32,064 nt of DNA from the NCBI GenBank assembly GCA_002716625.1, contig PBAS01000001.1:1-32064 (forward strand), written 5' to 3'. Positions 8,579-15,846 of the stretch are shown piece after piece. The first letter of the stretch is position 1; every line of letters starts with the position of its first letter. This stretch comes from Phycisphaeraceae bacterium (lineage in GTDB: Bacteria > Planctomycetota > Phycisphaerae > Phycisphaerales > Phycisphaeraceae). Both the position numbers and the translations under genes were made by a program. The notes beneath the pieces are model-generated. The model did not search any database, had not been told where the DNA came from, and saw nothing but the letters and a program-made list of their open reading frames with translations.

Positions 8579-9169
8579 ATGAAACAAGCGATCCTAGTCA
8601 GTGCCAGTGCGGTTGTGATTACGGTCGGGCTGGTTGTTGGTTTGCCTGGTGCCCATAGCGCACAATCCATCAATGCCACGAAGTTCAACATCGATGAGTC
8701 TCATGCCGCAATCTACTTTCGAATTACTCACCTGGGTATGAGTTATACCTATGGACGGTTTAACGAGGTGTCCGGTTCGATATTGATAGGCGCTGGGGCA
8801 ACATCGTTTGATCTTGCCGCCATGACCGCAAGTATTGATACCAACAATGGCAAGCGTGATAAGCACCTGCGTAACGCGGATTTCTTCAACGCCAAGCAGT
8901 TTCCATCCATCACCTTTAAGGGGACGGGTACACAGTCCGATGATGATGTTCTGCATATGACCGGTGAATTACACCTGCACGGCATCACCAGATCAGTTCC
9001 AATTCATCTTAAGAAGATGGGTGAAGGTAAAGATCCATGGGGTAACTATCGCATCGGTTATGCCACTGAGTTTACGATTAAACGAAGTGATTATGGAATG
9101 GATTCAATGCTCGGGACCATTGGTGATGAAGTTGATATTATGGTCAGCTTTGAAGGTATTCGGGAATAA
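8579..9169 (+). CDS. Secreted YceI-family protein
   Basis: The 196-residue protein has an N-terminal signal peptide (residues 1-28, hydrophobic core VSASAVVITVGLVVGLPG, cut near AHSAQS). A YceI/polyisoprenoid-binding lipocalin-like barrel follows: FNIDESHAAIYFRITHLGM, SFDLAAMTASIDTNNGKRD, LRNADFFNAKQFPSITFKGT, GELHLHGITRSV, DYGMDSMLGTIGDEVDI. These are typical positions of the family, which binds a long isoprenoid chain in E. coli YceI and is periplasmic. The start is supported by AAGGAGA ending about six bases before ATG 8579. Its TAA stop overlaps the ATG of the next gene by one base, so the two are probably translationally coupled. The ligand here is not known. Confidence 0.93.
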   Translation: MKQAILVSASAVVITVGLVVGLPGAHSAQSINATKFNIDESHAAIYFRITHLGMSYTYGRFNEVSGSILIGAGATSFDLAAMTASIDTNNGKRDKHLRNADFFNAKQFPSITFKGTGTQSDDDVLHMTGELHLHGITRSVPIHLKKMGEGKDPWGNYRIGYATEFTIKRSDYGMDSMLGTIGDEVDIMVSFEGIRE

Positions 9170-9981
9170 TGGGTCACCGCGTTGTCACGGGTTCGGTTCA
9201 GAAGATCGCGGTGGTGGTCTGGCCGATCATGATTGGTGTGGGATATTGGATTGGGTATCTATTTGCCCACGGTGTTCCGCAGTGGCCACCGCTCGTCGCA
9301 TCAGAATGGATGCCGACAGTTGTTCTGCCAGCAGTGTTGATTGTGGGGTTGGTCTGCGGTCTTCATCAATTTGCTTGGTGGTTTGAAGACGCCATGTGGG
9401 TTGTGGTCATAATCATCGCGATAGCAATCTTGCTTCGGCCACGAGTGCCCCAAACGTTGGCGCTCGGCCACGCCGTGGCTTGGGTTGTGGGTCTGGGGCT
9501 GCCTGTGAGCCTGTTCACGATCGTATTAAGTCGCGTTGAGCGTCGATTGTACGGCGGCACAATACCGGTGGTCATTATGATGGTCATGGTCGGTGCGTCC
9601 GCCTGCCTGATGATGGGCGGGTACGCGACACTCGTGCCTGCGACCTTGGCTTTGGGCGGCGGCGTGGTCGCCGGGTCACTGCTTTCGGTCTGTTTCTTTT
9701 ACACCGTGGTGAGTTGCGGCCTGATACGGATTTGCCTGGTTTTATTGGTGGGCCAGTTGGTTTTGGGCAAGTTCTACGCTGAGTTGCCACTGACTGAAAT
9801 GGTCCTGCTTGGCATGGCGTTGCCGGCAATTTCCGTGGTCCTGTTACCGGTTATAGGCCAAAAGTCATACTGGCAGATTCGATTTTGGTGTTTTCTTGCT
9901 TCGGGTATTCCTGTACTGGTTGCCGTGACCATAAGCGGCTTGAAATATGCGGCTACCGCCACAACGAGTTACAATTTCTAG
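9169..9981 (+). CDS. Polytopic membrane protein of unknown function
   Basis: The 270-residue product is almost entirely hydrophobic, with about eight predicted membrane helices (near 12-32, 48-68, 74-92, 96-121, 133-152, 158-180, 182-205 and 212-260 as two). I do not recognise the family. No catalytic motif stands out; charged residues are few and sit in short loops (for example SRVERRLYGG). The ATG overlaps the TAA of the preceding YceI-like gene (TAATG), strong evidence that the frame is translated and that the two products are made together. A role in isoprenoid or quinone handling with the YceI-like protein would be guesswork. A cytochrome-b561-like role often accompanies YceI, but the histidine pattern expected for that is not evident here. 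Confidence 0.75.
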   Translation: MGHRVVTGSVQKIAVVVWPIMIGVGYWIGYLFAHGVPQWPPLVASEWMPTVVLPAVLIVGLVCGLHQFAWWFEDAMWVVVIIIAIAILLRPRVPQTLALGHAVAWVVGLGLPVSLFTIVLSRVERRLYGGTIPVVIMMVMVGASACLMMGGYATLVPATLALGGGVVAGSLLSVCFFYTVVSCGLIRICLVLLVGQLVLGKFYAELPLTEMVLLGMALPAISVVLLPVIGQKSYWQIRFWCFLASGIPVLVAVTISGLKYAATATTSYNF

Positions 9982-10049
9982 CGACCGAGGCCAAGCATCG
10001 CCGATGAACGCGCGGTTGGTAGGATGGCGGAGTTGGTACTGGGGAGTTT

Positions 10050-10122
10050 GGGGCGGTAGCTCAGTTGGGAGAGCACCTGACTTGCATTCAGGAGGTCGTG
10101 GGTTCAAGTCCCATCCGCTCCA
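10050..10122 (+). tRNA. tRNA-Ala (anticodon UGC)
   Basis: The 73-base sequence folds into a standard cloverleaf. The acceptor stem is GGGGCGG with CCGCTCC (one G-T pair), the D stem GCTC/GAGC, the anticodon stem CCTGA/TCAGG with loop CTTGCAT giving anticodon TGC, and the T stem GTGGG/CCCAT with loop TTCAAGT. The discriminator base is A and CCA is not encoded. It reads alanine codons GCN. It lies 68 bases after the membrane protein gene and directly before about 1 kb of degraded sequence. Confidence 0.97.
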
Positions 10123-10343
10123 TTCGGCAGGCGTCGTACGCGATCAGCAAGGACGCATTGTGCTAACCGGCGACCACAAGCACAAGGATGCCGTCGATAG
10201 TTGGCCAGCGTATGTCAGTACTGACGACGGCCTCATTTGCCAGGAGAAGAAGTCATTGATCCGCTGTTAAGACGTGCCGCCCAGCATGCCGGATCGACGG
10301 TACTCAAGAGCGGCCGCATTGTCACCCGGTGGGCCGCTCCTAA
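10123..10343 (+). pseudogene. Possible degraded coding remnant downstream of tRNA-Ala
   Basis: Two short protein-like stretches in different + frames can be read here: one around 10145-10240 (GRIVLTGDHKHKDAVDSW, then VSTDDGL) and one around 10245-10343 (EEVIDPLLRRAAQHAG, then SGRIVTRWAAPNSLHPK). The STDDG piece resembles a sialidase Asp-box, and the shift between the two stretches would fit a frameshift in a dead gene. The evidence is weak: there is no start codon, no ribosome binding site and no complete domain. I list it because the composition looks coding, because the next segment is clearly a broken gene, and because insertion scars next to tRNA genes are common. Confidence 0.3.
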
Positions 10344-11200
10344 CTCCTTACATCCGAAGTAAATAAAGTCAGAATCAGAACCTATCCTGATGGAAGCGTT
10401 CCGGTGACGAGTTGTGGTATCGACGGATTCGGCACGATTCCGACGGCGGTCAATGGCGTTGCTGACGGTGGCACGATCAACATAGCGGACGGCACGTACA
10501 TCGAATCGGTGGTGATCGACTCGAAGGGCATGAGGCTGACCGGCGAAAGTCAGGCTGGCGTGATTGTCTAGACGACACGAGCGTGATCGGTACGACGGTT
10601 CGTCGCAACGGCTGGAACGGACAGGGCTTCCTGCGGCCAAGGCGGCAGCAGCGGCCCTATGGGGCTCATCGGCGACGAATAATGGTGGCGTCATCCGGAT
10701 CCGCAATGCCAGCGGTATCACCTTGGTGAACAATACGGTATTCGAGAACCTTCGCGGCCTGCGAGTGGGGAACAGTGATAACGTAGCTGTTTACGGTAAT
10801 ACGGCGGAGCAGAACCTTGAATCAGATCTGTACTTCTCACTTCTCCAGCTTGTCCTATACCGGTACCCAGGGTGTGACCAATAGCGTGATGCATGACAAC
10901 ATCTCGCGAGGCAATCTGAACAACGACATCTTGAGTATTGGTGGCCTGGGAAACGATATTTACAATAACATGGTAGAAGACAACTACAGCAATGGTGTGA
11001 TGCTATGGCATCCGTCGCAGATTACTGTTCGCCAGAATACGATCAGCAACAACAACCTTGAATCGTTCAACGGTATCGGCAACGACGGCGATGCCGGATC
11101 TGACGGTACAAGATTTGCCCGTTGGCAGTGGGAGTGTTGGCCGCAGTCACGATTTTGACGTGATAAGCCATGAAAAGTCAATTCATGTCGCCACATGCAA
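10344..11200 (+). pseudogene. Frameshifted right-handed beta-helix repeat protein remnant
   Basis: Pieces of one beta-helix (pectate-lyase/NosD-like) protein can be read in order on the + strand but in changing frames. An N-terminal piece at about 10344-10568 (GTIPTAVNGVADGGTINIAD, then GMRLTGESQAGVIV) ends in a TAG at 10569. A second piece from 10571 (DDTSVIGTTVRRNGWNGQGF) is in another frame. The third, at about 10670-10830, has repeats such as ASGITLVNNTVFENLRGLRV and VAVYGNTAEQN. The fourth, about 10820-11110, has TNSVMHDNISRGNLNNDI, NDIYNNMVEDN and ITVRQNTISNNN. The rungs with Asn ladders are typical of the fold, which often serves in polysaccharide lyases or surface proteins. At least three frame changes plus a stop mean that no intact product is made. 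No start codon or signal peptide survives. Confidence 0.7.
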
Positions 11201-11376
11201 AACCAGGCCTTGGGACTGGTGTTCTAGGATGACATGGGGGAAACTCCAGTCTTCTGAAGTTCACTCATCTGTATCAATTGCATCTTCTTGGTTTATTTGG
11301 CCGAGAATATTTGTATGGGCCTGGTTATGGCCATGAAAAGTTTTTCTGTATCGTAATGACGTTGTGAGCTTATCCG
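11201..11376. other. Non-coding stretch before the TolC-like gene
   Basis: No gene is recognisable between the last beta-helix remnant and the TolC-like gene. A short + frame spanning 11058-11336 contains the tail of the dead gene and then no protein-like sequence. The promoter of the TolC-like gene should lie here, but no clear -35/-10 pair was found. Confidence 0.5.
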
Positions 11377-12900
11377 ATGCAAGGCCAAGTAGGTACGGGA
11401 CATAATCCGGGGTGGGGTTTTTGTACTGGGCAAGCCATGCTGCTGGGGGTCGCTAGTCTCTGGGGGGTGCTTGTGGGGTGTCAGTCACAGGCGGTCTACA
11501 ATCACCCATTGGTTGGGCTGGCGCAATCCCCGGTTACGATCGAACCGACTTCTCATGCGGTTGGCGCTTTGGAAAAGGCTGGCAGGGACTATGACCATGA
11601 CAATGCGATGCAAGGCGAAGTCGAGGACCTGACACTCGCCGAATGTATTGCCTTGGCTGTTCGGAACAATAGGGACCTTCAGCAGGCCACTTACGGTGCG
11701 CAGCAGCAGGGGCTGGAGCAAATTGTTGCACGTCGCGAGTTGGATCAGCCTTTCCTTCGTGCCGGATACAGTGTTCACGAGGGAGATGACAACGCAGAGG
11801 GCCGAATTACTACCGTGGGACGGTTGGCCGGTTTCGAGATCGAGCCATATTTGAGTTTTGATTTTGAGGAGGATGATTCCGCCGGTCATCATACGACCAA
11901 CTACGGGATTGCCATATCGCGACAAATATTTCGCATTGATTATGAGCATGTCAACCAGATGCTCCCGTTAACGCGAGCCACCCGTGATTTTCATATAGCG
12001 ATTAATGATCGCCTTCTTGAACTTCGGAACTTGCGACTATCGGTGGTGCGTAATTTCTACAACATTCAGCGGCTCAAAAAGCGTGTTCGCGTCAGAAGTT
12101 TTAGAGTTGATGATGCTCGGCAATTTCTTAAACAGATTGAGGAGAAGGTTAAGGCCGGGTTTACTGCTGAAGTAGAAAAGACCAACGCTCTGATTAATTT
12201 GAATCAAGCACAGACTGATTTGGTCCGGGAGCAGACCAACCTACAGAATACCAAGGAAGAATTCCTGGATCTACTGGGATTGCCCTTGGGTTTCCAGATT
12301 ACGGTGTCAGATGAGGATCTAGAAGCAATTCGCTCGCTAGAATTCGAACTGGATAAAGATCTCCATTTGATCAATAAGAGTCATGAAACGGTTCTTAACA
12401 AGGCGTTGGAAATGGTGGTTCAGCGTCAGCAGCTTCAGGTGAGCAAGGCCGAGTTGATTCCTGACATGAAAGCCACCTTTACATCGAATCGGCGTGGGGA
12501 GGGAGGGGACGGAGATGTGATGGTCGATCTCCAACTCAATGTGCCGTTGGACGGCTACCGTGCCGAGCGTGCGCAGGCGGCAAAAGACCGGCTTGAACTG
12601 ATGGTCTTGGCAGTTGAACTAGCAGCGATTCGTAGCGACCTGCAACGTCAGCTACGCCGGCAGTATCGCGTGATTGTCCAATTCAAACACATTGTAAGTT
12701 TAGCTGGGCAACGTTTGGAATCAGAACGTCAGAAGTTGGCGGCTAGAATGCAGATCTATGAGAAGCAGGGTGGTGATAATCTAGAGGTTACACGCGCCAA
12801 GGAAGCTGTCGATGATGCCGAAGTCGATCTGCTGGATGCACGCATCGATTTGATCCTTGAGGAAGCGGCTTATGTCGCGTTGCTTCCGTCCAAGGATTAG
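11377..12900 (+). CDS. TolC-like outer membrane efflux lipoprotein
   Basis: The 507-residue protein has a hydrophobic N terminus ending in a lipobox-like LVGC (Cys35), so it is probably a lipoprotein. The outer membrane efflux (OEP/TolC) domain follows from about residue 85 (LTLAECIALAVRNNRDLQQA) to the end, with the two repeated alpha-helical halves. The first half contains LRLSVVRNFYNIQRLKKRV and EKVKAGFTAEVEKTNALINL. The second half starts near LNKALEMVVQRQQLQVSKAEL and ends with GGDNLEVTRAKEAVDDAEVDLL. TolC proteins form trimeric channels for drug efflux or type I secretion. The usual inner-membrane partners are not adjacent. ATG 11377 leaves a long region before the hydrophobic core; ATG 11437 is an alternative but gives a very short signal. 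Its stop overlaps the convergent HD-GYP gene by 4 bp. Confidence 0.85.
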   Translation: MQGQVGTGHNPGWGFCTGQAMLLGVASLWGVLVGCQSQAVYNHPLVGLAQSPVTIEPTSHAVGALEKAGRDYDHDNAMQGEVEDLTLAECIALAVRNNRDLQQATYGAQQQGLEQIVARRELDQPFLRAGYSVHEGDDNAEGRITTVGRLAGFEIEPYLSFDFEEDDSAGHHTTNYGIAISRQIFRIDYEHVNQMLPLTRATRDFHIAINDRLLELRNLRLSVVRNFYNIQRLKKRVRVRSFRVDDARQFLKQIEEKVKAGFTAEVEKTNALINLNQAQTDLVREQTNLQNTKEEFLDLLGLPLGFQITVSDEDLEAIRSLEFELDKDLHLINKSHETVLNKALEMVVQRQQLQVSKAELIPDMKATFTSNRRGEGGDGDVMVDLQLNVPLDGYRAERAQAAKDRLELMVLAVELAAIRSDLQRQLRRQYRVIVQFKHIVSLAGQRLESERQKLAARMQIYEKQGGDNLEVTRAKEAVDDAEVDLLDARIDLILEEAAYVALLPSKD

Positions 12901-14558
12901 GCCGACATTCGTTCTTGCCGGGCGGCTCTATATTGAACTTTGACTAGATCGTGGTAAGGCTGAAGTTCCATCTGCAGGAAAATATCTGCTAGGTCCGGAT
13001 CGAACTGTGTACCCTTGCACTGCGCGATATTGTGGCACACGCCATTCAGGTCTAGGGATTGGCGGTAACCGCGATCGGAACTCATCGCATCAAATGAGTC
13101 AGCTAGGCATAGAATGCGGCCGAATAATGGAATGTCGTATCCCCGTCGGCCTTCTGGGTATCCATTGCCATCCCACCGCTCGTGATGAAACTGGACGCCG
13201 GGGATCAAGTCGTGCATCTGGGGGATGTCGGCGAGAATGCGTGTCCCGATTATTGGGTGTTGTTTGATCAAATAGAACTCTTCGGTGGTGAGCGGGCCAG
13301 TTTTGCTCAGCACTGTTTCAGGCACACCAATCTTTCCGACATCGTGCACGAGGCCTGATAGATAGACGCGTTCGATCATATGGTCATCCAGTCCGGCGGC
13401 CTCGGCCAGCATTCTTCCTATGAGTGCCACACGCTCAGAATGTCCATGGGTGTATGTGTCTTTGGCATCGACTGAGCTGGTCAATGCGTGCAGTGTTCCC
13501 AAGAATAACGCATGCATGTCATCGTAGAGCATCGTGTTTTCAAGGTAGATCGACAAGCCGGCGGCCATCGAGGTGCATAATGGTGTGCCGATCGTACTCA
13601 CGGCCGATCCATCAGTCTTGTCGCCGCCGAAGAGGATGCCGAAAAGCTTGTTTTCGCGCATCAAGGGAACAGCCAAGAGGGTCTTGGCCACTTGTGGTAG
13701 GTGTTTAATATCGACCTGGTTTGTGTCATCAACCAGCATCGGATCATGGGTTCGGTGTTCCATGGCAATGAGTTGTCGGCCAATATGTTGGAGCAACTGG
13801 TTATCACACCCGGCTGATCCAGCTATGAATATCCGTCCGGATAATTCATTGAGTCGGGGTTCATCCTCGACCAACTGGACCGCGGTCCACGAGAGTCTCA
13901 TGACCTGTAGTAGATCCTCGCAGGTCTGAGATAGGAAGACATCCGGCGGTTGGCTGACGGGGAAGTGGGTCGACAATTTATGTAGTAAACTCAATTCTTC
14001 ATGGAGAGTATGGAGTTCGCTGCTCATTGTTTGTATTTGAGTGGATTGGATGGTCAGTTCATTGGCATCCTGATGTAACCAGGTGATCATCGATGCGGTA
14101 GACTTCAACTGGGCTTCACTGATGAGGCAGGTTGGATCAATCTGCTGAACGATGGCGTGATAGTCATGCCCCTGTCTTTCACAGACCTGATGCAACTGTT
14201 CGCAGTGGAGTAGTGCGTCGGTATACAGGACAGCAACCCAAAAGGGGTCTTGGTCACGATGATTTTTCTCACCATGTTTTGATGGTAGTGGAATCAGCCA
14301 AAGCCCCGGCCACATGGATATTGCGGTGCCGTGTGCCTGGACCAGGTTAGGCCAGTGATGATTGGTGAGCTTTCTGAAGAGTGACGATTCAATGATAAGG
14401 TGGTCGATGAGTTGGCCGCTTTCGCCGATGCGTGGGCCACGCGATCGATCCAAGTGAGCCAGTGTGATGTTTAGCGACAACAAACGCTGACGCAGTCTGG
14501 CTTCGACTGCGTGTGGATTGACACCATTTGTGAGGAGTGATTTATGCATGATTTCCAT
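12897..14558 (-). CDS. HD-GYP domain protein with GAF-like sensor region (putative c-di-GMP phosphodiesterase)
   Basis: The C-terminal half (about residues 355-530) is a complete HD-GYP domain: HGHSERV at 371-377, HDVGKIG at 405-411 with the metal-binding HD pair, KQHP near 432-435, HHERWDGNGYPEG at 458-470 with the GYP signature, and ADSFDAM at 487-492. HD-GYP enzymes hydrolyse cyclic-di-GMP (some 3',3'-cGAMP). Residues ~195-345 look like a GAF domain (VFLSQTCEDLLQVMRLSWTAV ... VPLMRENKLFGILFGG). A likely helical linker lies at 150-195 and the first 150 residues are unassigned. No membrane segment is visible, so it is probably cytoplasmic. It starts 15 bases after the TPR lipoprotein gene in the secretin cluster, linking second-messenger turnover to that envelope machine. 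ATG 14549 is an alternative start. Confidence 0.9.
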   Translation of the reverse strand: MEIMHKSLLTNGVNPHAVEARLRQRLLSLNITLAHLDRSRGPRIGESGQLIDHLIIESSLFRKLTNHHWPNLVQAHGTAISMWPGLWLIPLPSKHGEKNHRDQDPFWVAVLYTDALLHCEQLHQVCERQGHDYHAIVQQIDPTCLISEAQLKSTASMITWLHQDANELTIQSTQIQTMSSELHTLHEELSLLHKLSTHFPVSQPPDVFLSQTCEDLLQVMRLSWTAVQLVEDEPRLNELSGRIFIAGSAGCDNQLLQHIGRQLIAMEHRTHDPMLVDDTNQVDIKHLPQVAKTLLAVPLMRENKLFGILFGGDKTDGSAVSTIGTPLCTSMAAGLSIYLENTMLYDDMHALFLGTLHALTSSVDAKDTYTHGHSERVALIGRMLAEAAGLDDHMIERVYLSGLVHDVGKIGVPETVLSKTGPLTTEEFYLIKQHPIIGTRILADIPQMHDLIPGVQFHHERWDGNGYPEGRRGYDIPLFGRILCLADSFDAMSSDRGYRQSLDLNGVCHNIAQCKGTQFDPDLADIFLQMELQPYHDLVKVQYRAARQERMSA

Positions 14559-14573
14559 GTCTGCGGTTGGCTG

Positions 14574-15791
14574 TCACCCCGGTTGTTTTCCTGAGGGATG
14601 AATTTTTGCCAGTAATTCCTTGGCGCGATTGTCCTGTGGATGTCGACGAATGGCTTCCTTGTATGCCGTGACAGCCTCCTTGATATTGCCGGAACGCTCC
14701 AAGGCGATGCCATGCAAGATTACTGCCGTAGACTTTGTTGGCGCTGCTGTTGCAGCCGCATTGAACATCTCGATTGCCTTGTGTATCTGGTCTCGCTTGT
14801 GCCATACCATTCCGGCCAGTAGATAGCCGTCGTGATTGTTTGGTGCCAGTTCGATCACGCGTTTTGCGGCATGCAACGCGGTGGCAGTATCACCACCGGA
14901 CCATGCAATTTCACCTAAGGTCAGCCAAGCTTGATGATCGGCGCGATCTTTTCGAATCAGGCGTTGACATAGTGACCGTGCATCGGTTATCCGTCCTGTC
15001 TGGGCATACGCCCTTGCCAGTGATCGCTCCAGATCGGTTCTTTGGTGGTTGTCAGTCTGGGCGATGATGCTGCGTAGATTGCGGATTGCCAGGTCAGCCT
15101 GTCCGACCTCAAGTTGAGTCATTGCCAATATTTCGCGGATATGCATGTCCTGTGGTGCTAGTAGATTAGCTTCTCGAAGATAACCAAGGGCACTGTGATG
15201 GTCACCATGCATGATGTATAGTTGGGCGATGGCTGAGCGGAGCCCTGCGTTGTTTGCAAAATAGGTAAGCTTGGATTTGAATAGCTCCAATGCTTCGGCT
15301 GGACGATCTAGTGCGACAAGCATTTCGCCTATTGTCAGTAAGTACCCAGGTCGATCGGGTTTTAAATTGTAAGCACGTTGATAACACCCCATTGCCTCTG
15401 AAAACTGGTTCCAACGCTGATAAACCAGCCCTTTGTAGTAATGTGCCTTGGCTAGGTTTTTATCCAATTCTGTTGCCTTGTTGAATAGGCGGTGAGCCAG
15501 TTCCAGACGATTGCGTTCTAGCGCAATGCGGCCAGCTAGTACATGGAACGGACCGCTTTGTGGATTGATCTGCAGGGCCTCGTTCACTGTGCGATGTGCT
15601 TGGGCAAGATCTCCAGCTTCAAATTGTTGTGTGGCCAAGGGTAACATAAGTTGCCCCCGCATTTTGTGATAACGCTCGTCGGCATGTTTGCGATTGCTTG
15701 CGTATCCTGACTGGTTGGCACAACCGGCAATGATCATGGCTGGTAGCAGCCAACTGGCGGTCAACAAGGCGAATCGAATCTGGTTGTTCAT
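14574..15791 (-). CDS. TPR-repeat lipoprotein of the secretin cluster
   Basis: ATG 15791 is preceded by GGGAGAA and gives a 405-residue protein with a lipoprotein signal peptide (hydrophobic core ALLTASWLLPAMIIAG, lipobox Cys24). The rest is a chain of tetratricopeptide repeats, for example QFEAGDLAQAHRTVNEALQI, AKAHYYKGLVYQRWNQFSEA and DNRAKELLAKIHP at the end. A longer in-frame start at 15881 lacks the signal at its N terminus and is less likely. TPR lipoproteins such as PilF/PilW in type IV pilus systems help secretins assemble in the outer membrane. The position, 55 bases after the secretin gene, fits such a pilotin-like or scaffold role, which is an inference. It sits 15 bases before the HD-GYP gene. 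Confidence 0.88.
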   Translation of the reverse strand: MNNQIRFALLTASWLLPAMIIAGCANQSGYASNRKHADERYHKMRGQLMLPLATQQFEAGDLAQAHRTVNEALQINPQSGPFHVLAGRIALERNRLELAHRLFNKATELDKNLAKAHYYKGLVYQRWNQFSEAMGCYQRAYNLKPDRPGYLLTIGEMLVALDRPAEALELFKSKLTYFANNAGLRSAIAQLYIMHGDHHSALGYLREANLLAPQDMHIREILAMTQLEVGQADLAIRNLRSIIAQTDNHQRTDLERSLARAYAQTGRITDARSLCQRLIRKDRADHQAWLTLGEIAWSGGDTATALHAAKRVIELAPNNHDGYLLAGMVWHKRDQIHKAIEMFNAAATAAPTKSTAVILHGIALERSGNIKEAVTAYKEAIRRHPQDNRAKELLAKIHPSGKQPG

Positions 15792-15846
15792 GGAGTTCTC
15801 CCAAGGCCTAATAAACTTTTGTCCGGGGCGACCCTGTGGGTTGGGG

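Noticed and set aside
10233-10733. 166-codon open frame on the - strand over the tRNA-proximal remnants
   Set aside because: It is Arg/Ala-rich without motifs, while the + strand shows recognisable beta-helix pieces in the same place.
10123-11376. Attachment-site direct repeat of the tRNA-Ala 3' end
   Set aside because: I searched by eye for a second copy of the T arm and acceptor end. Only a partial GGGCCGCTCC-like match occurs near 10330, too weak to be an att site.
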